The translations under genes were made by a program, and so were the position numbers. Below, piece by piece: positions 8,890-15,508 of a stretch of DNA of 64,000 bases (position 1 is its first letter; each line of letters begins with the position of its first letter). The notes under the pieces were generated by a model. That model was given only the letters and a program-made list of their open reading frames with translations, was not told where the DNA came from and did no database searches. Source of the DNA: Halorubrum sp. BV1 (GTDB taxonomy: Archaea > Halobacteriota > Halobacteria > Halobacteriales > Haloferacaceae); the NCBI RefSeq assembly GCF_000746205.1, contig NZ_KN050825.1, positions 124,001-188,000 of the forward strand. The letters run 5' to 3'.

Positions 8890-9889
8890 AGATCAGCTGC
8901 GGTACCACGTCGACGGCGACCTCGTCCCGGCCGACGAGGCGACGGTCTCCGTCGAAGACCGCGGGTTCGCGTACGGCGACGCCGCCTTCGAGACGCTGCG
9001 GGCCTACGGCGGGGAGGTGTTCCGGTGGGACGCGCACGCGGCGCGGCTCGCCGGCACCTGCGAGACGCTCGGGCTCGATCACGGCGTCGCCGATGCGGAG
9101 TTGAAAGCTCGGATCGACGAGACCCTCGCGGCCAACACCCTCGACGACGCGTACGTGAAGTGCTCGATCACCCGTGGAGTCCAGTCCGGGACGCTCGACC
9201 CGCGGCCCGACGTCGACCCGACCGTCGTCGTGATAGCGAAGCCCCTGCCTCGCGGGGGCGTCGGAGCGGGAGACGAGAGGGCGGGCGAAAACGGCGCGAA
9301 CAAGGACGGCGTGGGAGACGAGATGGCAGGCGAAAACGGCGTGGGAGCCGTCTACGACGGGCCGGCCGCGCTCCAGACGACGAAGACCCGCAAGCCGTCG
9401 TCGCGTGCGTTCCCCGCGGACGCGAAGACGCACAACTACCTGAACGGGATCCTCGCCCGACTCGAACTTCGCGTCACGGGCGCGGACGAGGCGCTCATGC
9501 TCGACCCCGAGGGAAACGTCGCCGAGGGGGCGACTTCGAACGTCTTCTTTTCTGACGGCACCGCGCTCAAGACGCCATCGCTCGACGGGCCGGTGCTCCC
9601 CGGGATCACCCGTCGCGCGGTGATCGAAATTGCCGAAGAGGAGGGGATCCCCGTCGAGGAGGGGGCGTACGCGCCCGACGCGGTTCGGGAGGCCGAGGAG
9701 GTGTTCCTCACCAACTCGACGTGGGAGATCCGGCCGGTCGCGACCGTCGACGGGATCGCGGTCGGCGGAACGGGAGGGGAGAGAACGGGCGGGGGGGCGG
9801 ACGCCGCCGCGGGCCCGCTCACCACGCTCCTCTCGCGGCTGTTCGACCGACGCGTGGAGGAAAGGTACTACGACGGCGAGCGGCTGTGA
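8882..9889 (+). CDS. pabC: Class IV aminotransferase, probable aminodeoxychorismate lyase
   Basis: A PLP enzyme of 335 residues expected to convert aminodeoxychorismate to p-aminobenzoate plus pyruvate. Family features are EDRGFAYGDAAFETLRAY near the N-terminus, the PLP Lys in DAKTHNYLNGI, EGATSNVFF, PVLPGITRRAVIE and LTNSTWEI. GTG at 8882 is preferred because of the Shine-Dalgarno at 8865-8870; it overlaps the pabA stop by 8 bases. An insertion at about residues 126-158 is Gly/Glu-rich and holds an internal duplication (AGENG twice) not expected in the family. Branched-chain or D-amino acid aminotransferase activity is an alternative, but the operon argues for PabC. Confidence 0.82.
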   Translation: MPEDQLRYHVDGDLVPADEATVSVEDRGFAYGDAAFETLRAYGGEVFRWDAHAARLAGTCETLGLDHGVADAELKARIDETLAANTLDDAYVKCSITRGVQSGTLDPRPDVDPTVVVIAKPLPRGGVGAGDERAGENGANKDGVGDEMAGENGVGAVYDGPAALQTTKTRKPSSRAFPADAKTHNYLNGILARLELRVTGADEALMLDPEGNVAEGATSNVFFSDGTALKTPSLDGPVLPGITRRAVIEIAEEEGIPVEEGAYAPDAVREAEEVFLTNSTWEIRPVATVDGIAVGGTGGERTGGGADAAAGPLTTLLSRLFDRRVEERYYDGERL

Positions 9890-9953
9890 TACGGGGGCCG
9901 TCCTTCCCCGCGCCGACCGCAGCGTTCAAACGCGCCGCAGGCCACGGACGCGT

Positions 9954-10424
9954 ATGGACGCGGAGCGCCGAGTCGCCGCCGTCAAGGAGGTTCCGGAGGA
10001 GAGCACGCTGCTCGTGACGCTTCGGCCCGTCGACGCCGACGCGGTCGACGACGGCGAGGGCGACGTGGGCGAGTCCGACGACGGCCGGCCGGAGGCCGAG
10101 GCGATCCTCACGCGGGCGACCGGCGAGGTGACTGCCTTCCGGAACTACTGTCAACACTGGACCGACGTACGCCTCGACAAGGACGACGGCGCGTTCGTCC
10201 GCAACGGCGAGGTGTTCTGTCAGAAGCACGGCGCGACGTTTGAGGCCGACTCCGGCTACTGCAACTTCGGCCCTTGCGAGGGCGCGATCCTCGAAACGGT
10301 CGACGTGACCGTCGACGACGACGCGGTGTTCCTTGCCGACGACGCCTACGAGTTCGTTCGACTCGGACCCGCCCGGCGCGACGGCGACGCGGGCGACTCG
10401 CGGATCGATTTTACCGGAAACTAA
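9954..10424 (+). CDS. Rieske-type [2Fe-2S] protein
   Basis: A 156-residue soluble Rieske ferredoxin-like protein. The cluster ligands are visible as Cys-Gln-His in NYCQHWTDV and Cys-Gln-Lys-His in VFCQKHGATF, with the YCNFGPCEG loop after them. There is no transmembrane segment, so it is unlikely to be a respiratory-complex Rieske subunit; a ferredoxin role in an oxygenase or reductase chain is typical for stand-alone members. The partner is unknown. The ATG at 9954 begins MDAERRVAAVKEV; it follows pabC by 64 bases, so separate expression or read-through are both possible. Confidence 0.88.
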   Translation: MDAERRVAAVKEVPEESTLLVTLRPVDADAVDDGEGDVGESDDGRPEAEAILTRATGEVTAFRNYCQHWTDVRLDKDDGAFVRNGEVFCQKHGATFEADSGYCNFGPCEGAILETVDVTVDDDAVFLADDAYEFVRLGPARRDGDAGDSRIDFTGN

Positions 10425-10450
10425 CCGCCCGCAGCACCGCCGAACTGAGC

Positions 10451-10556
10451 GTACGCCACAACTCCTCCGTACGCCGCAATCCCTCCGTACCACAACTCCT
10501 CCGTACGCGACAACTCCTCCGTACGCGACAACTCCTCCGTACGCCGCAAACGCCTC
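10451..10556 (+). repeat. Six tandem 18-bp repeats upstream of signal peptidase
   Basis: Units begin GTACG at 10451, 10469, 10487 (16 bp), 10503, 10521 and 10539; the consensus is GTACGCGACAACTCCTCC, and units 4 and 5 are identical. They end 18 bases before the TATA box of the next gene. No spacers separate them, so this is a tandem array, not CRISPR. Confidence 0.85.
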
Positions 10557-10573
10557 GTGCGTCGCCGAACGGC

Positions 10574-10581
10574 ATTTATTA
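10574..10581 (+). promoter_or_regulatory. TATA box of signal peptidase gene
   Basis: TTTATTAA is about 41 bases before the ATG at 10619, which predicts a short 5' untranslated leader of about 15 bases rather than a leaderless mRNA. Confidence 0.5.
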
Positions 10582-10618
10582 ACGGCGATCGTACACCGCA
10601 CTGAAGCGCCCCCGCACG

Positions 10619-11803
10619 ATGAATCTCAGATCGCTCGCCGGCTCCGGCGCGACCGCTCTCCTCGTCGGCCTCGTCGTCGTCATGCTGATCGGCCAACAGC
10701 TCGGTCAGCCGATCCTCCTCGGGTTCGTGCTCACCGGCAGCATGAACGCCGAGCCGGCCACCATGGCACCCGGCGACGGGTTCGTCGCGGTCCCACCGTC
10801 GCTCGCCGGCGACGTCGAGGAGGGGGACGTGGTGACGTTCGAGGCCAGAGAGCTGCAAGGGGGCGGACTGACGACCCACCGGATCGTCGGCGAGACGGAC
10901 GAGGGGTACATCACGCGCGGCGACGCCAATCCCTTCACCGATCAGGACGGCCCGGAGCCGCCGGTACGGGAGTCACAGATCGCCGCCGTCGCGCTTCAAC
11001 TCGACGGGGAGGTGGTGGTGATACCGAAGATCGGCCTCCTCGTGTTGGGGATGCAAGAGGCGTTCTCTATCGGCGCGTCGGCTCTCAGCGGCATGCCGGG
11101 GCTGGGCGGGCTGGCCGACGGCGACGTGGGCACGTCGATGGTCGCCGTCGGGCTGCTGCTCTTGGCCTACAGCGTCGTCGCCGAGATGGTCGGCGGCGAG
11201 CGGGGGCGGCCGGACCGGTCGGAGCGGTCGCGCAGCCGGCGGAGCGAGACGAGCGCGGTGCTCGTGCTCGTCGTCATCCTCCTTCTCATCACCGTCCCGG
11301 CGACCGCGAGCATGGTCGTCCCGTCGGGGACGAACGACATCACGATCGTGAGTTCACAGACGCCGAGCGGGAACCCGACCGTCATCGAACGGGGCGGCTC
11401 GGTGGAGTACACGTACAACTTCACGAACGACGGGTTCGTCCCGCGGATCGCGGTCGTCGAGGCCGCGAGCACGGGCGTCGACGTGAGCCACTCCGCGCTG
11501 GTGGCGGGTCGCGGCGAGACCGCCTCCTCGACCGTGACGATCCACGCACCGAACGAGACCGGCGCGTACGTCAGGTCCGTCGGCGAGTGGCAGTACGTCC
11601 AGTTCCTCCCCGCGTCCGTGATACTCGCGCTTCACGCGATACACCCGTTCGTCGCGGTCGCGGCGATAAACGCCGTCATCGTCGTCATCGTCACGGCCGT
11701 CTACGTCGTCGCCGTCGGGCTCGAACCGTTCCGGTTCCGCGACCGCAACCGCGACGTCGGCCTCGCCGACCGCGTCCGGCGGCGGATCCGCAAGTGGCTG
11801 TGA
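10619..11803 (+). CDS. Archaeal signal peptidase I with extra C-terminal ectodomain
   Basis: A 394-residue membrane serine protease of family S26B that removes signal peptides from exported proteins. Residues 10-30 are a membrane anchor; the catalytic residues are Ser41 (LTGSMNAEP), His87 (LTTHRIVGE) and Asp102 (YITRGDANP), the Ser-His-Asp arrangement of archaeal and ER enzymes. After the protease domain come a membrane segment near residue 180, another near 220, a beta-rich domain of about 90 residues (VIERGGSVEYTYNFTNDG), and further C-terminal membrane segments ending in a basic tail. Typical haloarchaeal Sec11 enzymes are shorter, so the extra domain is unusual. A tandem repeat array precedes its promoter. 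Confidence 0.88.
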   Translation: MNLRSLAGSGATALLVGLVVVMLIGQQLGQPILLGFVLTGSMNAEPATMAPGDGFVAVPPSLAGDVEEGDVVTFEARELQGGGLTTHRIVGETDEGYITRGDANPFTDQDGPEPPVRESQIAAVALQLDGEVVVIPKIGLLVLGMQEAFSIGASALSGMPGLGGLADGDVGTSMVAVGLLLLAYSVVAEMVGGERGRPDRSERSRSRRSETSAVLVLVVILLLITVPATASMVVPSGTNDITIVSSQTPSGNPTVIERGGSVEYTYNFTNDGFVPRIAVVEAASTGVDVSHSALVAGRGETASSTVTIHAPNETGAYVRSVGEWQYVQFLPASVILALHAIHPFVAVAAINAVIVVIVTAVYVVAVGLEPFRFRDRNRDVGLADRVRRRIRKWL

Positions 11804-11840
11804 GCGCGGCCGTCGCGAGTCTCACCCGCCGCCCGCCCGG

Positions 11841-12800
11841 TCACAGACCGAGTATCAGCCGGAGGTTCCACCCCGTGAGAAGCAACCCGAGCCCGGTCGC
11901 CACGACCGGCGGCCAGTAGTAGGAGTACCGGTCGCGGACGCGTCCGCCCTGCACGCTGACCGAGATCAACACGAGGAAGACGAGGAGCTTCAACGCGAGG
12001 AATCCGGGGATGCCGACGGTCGCGAGCAGTCCCCCGACAACGGGGTTCCCCTCGATCAGCCCCGGGACGGCGACGGTCGCGTACAGGGTCGAGACGACGT
12101 CGCCCGCGCCGTAGGCGAGCGCCGCGACGAACCAGAGCGCGTAGAACGCTCCCGGCCGACTGCGGTAGAGTGGCGGCTCCGCGACGTTCGAGTGCTCGAC
12201 CGCGGCGGCGGGGCGGGTGTCCGCGTCATCAGCGGTCGCCGCGTCCGCGCCGTCGGTCCCGCCCGTCGTCCGCTCCAACAGCGTGTCTATCTGGCTGCGC
12301 CGGGCGGCGATCTCGCCGGTCAGCTCCCGGTATCGCTCGTCGTCGTCCAACTCCTCGGGGTCGCGTCTGGCCTCAACACGTCGACGCCGCTCGACGAGCG
12401 AGAGGTATCGGTCGAGCGCCCCCTCGACCGCGCCGTGATCGACGAGGCGGGCGACCGTCTCTCGCAGTTCCTCGCGGGCGATCGGTCGCGGGACGTACTC
12501 GTCGACGTCGAGGCCAAGAACGGCGATTCCGCCCGAATCCCCCGATAGCAGCCCGATCTGACAGTCCGCGTGGCGGGCGCGGATCCGGCCGACCGTCGAG
12601 GCGGGATCGGCGTCGATGAGCCCGGCATCGAGGAGCACGACGTCGACCTCGTCGTCGAGTGCGTCGAGTCCGCTCTCGACGCTCTCCGCGACGCGAACCC
12701 CGTACGCGTCGAGCCACGCGGCGTACTCGTCTCCGCGGTCGGGGTCGGCGTCGAGGACGAGGACGAGGACGATGCCGTCGGTGTCGCGAGACATTCGCAT
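11841..12800 (-). CDS. HalX response regulator fused to DUF5658-like membrane domain
   Basis: A 319-residue protein with three parts. Residues 10-112 are a receiver domain with acidic residues at DADP and the phospho-acceptor Asp58 (VVLLDAGL); the usual switch Lys is Arg105 (EYVPRPIA). Residues about 113-190 are the coiled HalX domain (RRRRVEARRDPEELDDDERY). Residues about 220-319 hold three or four membrane helices with the EGNPVVGGLL motif of DUF5658-type proteins. Stand-alone HalX regulators are common in haloarchaea; fusion to a membrane domain is odd. ATGs at 12800 and 12794 are both possible. No kinase gene is adjacent. Confidence 0.75.
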   Translation of the reverse strand: MRMSRDTDGIVLVLVLDADPDRGDEYAAWLDAYGVRVAESVESGLDALDDEVDVVLLDAGLIDADPASTVGRIRARHADCQIGLLSGDSGGIAVLGLDVDEYVPRPIAREELRETVARLVDHGAVEGALDRYLSLVERRRRVEARRDPEELDDDERYRELTGEIAARRSQIDTLLERTTGGTDGADAATADDADTRPAAAVEHSNVAEPPLYRSRPGAFYALWFVAALAYGAGDVVSTLYATVAVPGLIEGNPVVGGLLATVGIPGFLALKLLVFLVLISVSVQGGRVRDRYSYYWPPVVATGLGLLLTGWNLRLILGL

Positions 12801-12883
12801 CGTCACGTCGTGCTCGCGGAGGCCTAAGGGTTGGTGTCACCTCGGAGACCGGCAGACACGCCTCGCCTCGGCCACGGTCTCGC

Positions 12884-13609
12884 TCACGACTCCGTTGGCG
12901 GGTCCGCGAACAGTCCCGCGACAACCGTCTCGATCAGCGCCTCCTCGACCTCGTCGTAGGTCCCCGCCGGCACGACGGGCGTCTCCCGCGCCTGCGTGAC
13001 GAAGAGCAGCGACCGCATGAGCCCGCGGACGACCGCCGGATCGTCGATCCGGAAATCGTCCCGTTCGACCCACTCGTCCGGCTGCGGTAACACCCGGTCG
13101 AAGGCGACCCGCTCACCGCTGTCCGCGGTGTCGGTGCCATCGCCGTTTTCGTGACCATCGCTGTTTTCGTGGCCACCGCCGTCGCCGCATCCGACCGTCG
13201 GTCCCTCGCCTCCGGAGTCGTGCGCGTCGTCGTAGCTCGTCCCGTTCAACTGCTCGTCGATGCGTCGGATCTCGCCCTCGACGAACAGCCGCCGGATGAG
13301 CGGGTTCGACCGCACCTGTCCGAGCGTCGTCCGCAAGATCGTCTCGGCCTCCTCGCGCGGCGTCTCGGCGGCGGCGACCTCCGCCTCCAGCGTCTCGAAC
13401 AGCCGCCCGCGCTCGGCGATCAACACCGCGAGGTACAGCGCCTCCTTCGAATCGAAGAACTGGTAGAACGTGCTCGTCCCGATCCCGACCGCGTCCGTCA
13501 CGTCGCTCACGCGCGTCCGGTCGAACCCGTGTCTCGCGAACAGGTCGTGGCCCGCCTCGATCAGATCCGCGCGGATGCGATCGCGGTCTTCCTCGGAAAA
13601 TCTCGTCAC
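12884..13609 (-). CDS. TetR family transcriptional regulator
   Basis: A 241-residue regulator with an N-terminal TetR helix-turn-helix: ADLIEAGHDLFARHGFDRTRVSDVTDAVGIGTSTFYQFFDSKEAL spans residues about 11-56 in pieces typical of the family. The C-terminal ligand domain holds a Gly/Asp/His-rich low-complexity insert around residues 135-165 (GHENSDGHENGDG). GTG at 13609 gives the usual short leader before the HTH; GTG at 13624 is an alternative. A perfect 8-bp palindrome around a TATA box (13683-13713) lies upstream and is a likely operator. The divergent neighbours encode an exported protein and an MMPL transporter, so repression of an export system is the probable role. Confidence 0.85.
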   Translation of the reverse strand: MTRFSEEDRDRIRADLIEAGHDLFARHGFDRTRVSDVTDAVGIGTSTFYQFFDSKEALYLAVLIAERGRLFETLEAEVAAAETPREEAETILRTTLGQVRSNPLIRRLFVEGEIRRIDEQLNGTSYDDAHDSGGEGPTVGCGDGGGHENSDGHENGDGTDTADSGERVAFDRVLPQPDEWVERDDFRIDDPAVVRGLMRSLLFVTQARETPVVPAGTYDEVEEALIETVVAGLFADPPTES

Positions 13610-13682
13610 TGCGCGCCTCCGCACGCCGGCCGCCGGCCCGACTCGAACGCTCGGTCTCTCGGCTCCATACCGGACATGCGAT

Positions 13683-13713
13683 TTCACGAACGAAATATTT
13701 ATTGATTCGTGAA
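13683..13713. promoter_or_regulatory. Palindromic operator candidate flanking a TATA box
   Basis: TTCACGAA (13683-13690) and TTCGTGAA (13706-13713) are perfect inverted 8-mers separated by 15 bases that contain AATATTTATT, an AT-rich core-promoter-like sequence. It lies between tetR (minus) and the COG1361 gene (plus), about 74 bases upstream of the tetR start. A bound TetR dimer would cover the promoter. Inference. Confidence 0.6.
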
Positions 13714-13849
13714 CCGAGTATTGACCGTGCACCGAGCTAGTTTCTCCGCCCCGAACAGCCCCGACCTGTCACTCCTCCAGTCGCGGAGCACGGCCCCCGC
13801 TAACGCGGTGTCGACCGTGGACGCCGCGGCGTCCGAGGCGCGGTAACGC

Positions 13850-15505
13850 ATGCGGACGCGAACCCTGACTGCGATCCTCGTGAGCGTCCTGCTCGTCGCG
13901 AGCGGCGTCGGCGCGGGTGCCGTCGGCGCGGAACTCGCCGGGACGTCGGCCGGGGGGATCGACAGCGGTCCGGCACAGACTGGAACAGTTTACGGATCGC
14001 CTGATATTGAGGTGTACACACCGAATCCAAACCTCGTTCCGGGCCAGACGAATGAAGTCCAGATCCAACTTTCCAACGAAGGCAATCTGCGGTCTGGGGC
14101 CTCAACCGACCGTAGCGTCGTTACGACGGCGCGAAATGTCCGCATCGAGGCTGACGATCAGTTCTCTCCACTATCTGTCGAGTCTGGCGAGGTTGTTGTC
14201 GGTTCGGTAACCTCGGAAGCACCCGGAGAAGTGACACTGGATGTCAACGTACCAGAGGATCTTGAATCTGGGACGTATGATCTCGATCTGGATATCACCT
14301 ATCGGTATCAGTCCCTAGTCAGGCCAAACGATAGTGACCGACAAGTCACTGAGCGAACAGTCACCGTCTCTCGCGATGTCGAACTCCGCGTCCGCGACGA
14401 CGCCCGGTTCCAGGTCGTCGACGTCGAGAGCGACACGCAGGTCGGCGACAGCGGTACCGTCGAGGCGACGATCGAGAACGTCGGCGCGGAGACGGCCCGA
14501 AACGCCGACGTGACTTTCAGCACGCAGAGCAGCAGCGTCACCGTGAGCGGCGGACAGTCAGACACAGTCCGTGTCCCGGAGATCGGCCCGGGCGAGACGG
14601 CGACGGTCGCCTACGACGTCGGCGTCGCGTCGGACCTCCCGGCCCAGCAGTACACCCTCGCGGGCTCCGTCGCGTTCGAGGACCCGGACGGAATATCTCG
14701 GACCGACGACGGGCTCTCGCTCGGCGTCCTCCCGCTCGCAGAACAGGAGTTCGCGCTCACCGACGTGGACTCACAGCTCCGCGTCGGGGAGGACGGCGAC
14801 CTGGTCGGGACCGTCCGAAACGACGGTCCGGTGCGGGCCGAGAGCGTCGTCGTGCAGTACGCCGGCGACGACCAGAGCGTGATCCCGGCGGAGCGGTCGA
14901 CCGCCGTGGGGACGCTCGGTCCCGGCGAGTCTGCGAACTTCTCGCTGCCGATCGCGATCGGCGGCGAGGCGGAGGCCGGGCTGCGCTCGCTCGACATGGC
15001 GGTCCGGTACCGCAACGACGAGGGCGAGACCAGGGCATTCGAGGATCTCGTCGTCGACGCCGAGGTCGCTCCCGAGCGCGACCGCTTCGACGTCGCGATC
15101 GAGAACCGCACCATCCAAGCTGGCGGGACCCGCACCATCGACGTCGCGGTGACGAACAACCTTGACGAGCCCGCGAGCGACGTGGAGGCCCGCCTGTTTG
15201 CCGACGACCCGCTGGACACCGGCACCACCGACACGGGGTACGTCCAGTCGCTCGATCCCGGCGAGACCACGACGATGACATTCGAGTTGACCACCACGGC
15301 CTCCGCGACACCGGGGAGCACCTACCCCGTCTCACTCGACTTCCGGTACGACGACGCCGACGGCGACAGCCAGCTCACCGACACCTACCGCGTCCCGATC
15401 GACGTGACCGAAAGCGAGGAGGGCGGACTGCCGCTACCGGTCATCGTCGTCGCGCTCCTCGTCGTCGGGACGGGGGCGCTCGTCCTCTACAGGAGGCGGC
15501 AGTAA
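13850..15505 (+). CDS. Exported COG1361/CARDB-like repeat protein with C-terminal anchor
   Basis: A 551-residue surface protein. Residues 1-26 are a Sec signal peptide (LTAILVSVLLVASGVGAGAVG); the body is a series of beta-sandwich repeats with the phrases GDSGTVEATIENVGAETARN, LRVGEDGDLVGTVRNDGP and AGGTRTIDVAVTNNLDEP, typical of COG1361/CARDB domains; the C-terminus is a membrane helix (LPVIVVALLVVGTGALVLY) plus basic stop-transfer residues. It is followed by an MMPL transporter 3 bases after its stop, so the two are co-transcribed and probably act together at the membrane. Bases about 13981-14390 are clearly more AT-rich than the rest of the gene (see findings). Confidence 0.85.
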   Translation: MRTRTLTAILVSVLLVASGVGAGAVGAELAGTSAGGIDSGPAQTGTVYGSPDIEVYTPNPNLVPGQTNEVQIQLSNEGNLRSGASTDRSVVTTARNVRIEADDQFSPLSVESGEVVVGSVTSEAPGEVTLDVNVPEDLESGTYDLDLDITYRYQSLVRPNDSDRQVTERTVTVSRDVELRVRDDARFQVVDVESDTQVGDSGTVEATIENVGAETARNADVTFSTQSSSVTVSGGQSDTVRVPEIGPGETATVAYDVGVASDLPAQQYTLAGSVAFEDPDGISRTDDGLSLGVLPLAEQEFALTDVDSQLRVGEDGDLVGTVRNDGPVRAESVVVQYAGDDQSVIPAERSTAVGTLGPGESANFSLPIAIGGEAEAGLRSLDMAVRYRNDEGETRAFEDLVVDAEVAPERDRFDVAIENRTIQAGGTRTIDVAVTNNLDEPASDVEARLFADDPLDTGTTDTGYVQSLDPGETTTMTFELTTTASATPGSTYPVSLDFRYDDADGDSQLTDTYRVPIDVTESEEGGLPLPVIVVALLVVGTGALVLYRRRQ

Positions 15506-15508
15506 CCG

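Noticed and set aside
10333..11919. 528-codon frame over the signal peptidase
   Set aside because: It is a shadow frame of the peptidase gene with a long Arg-rich product; the peptidase frame has Ser41, His87 and Asp102.
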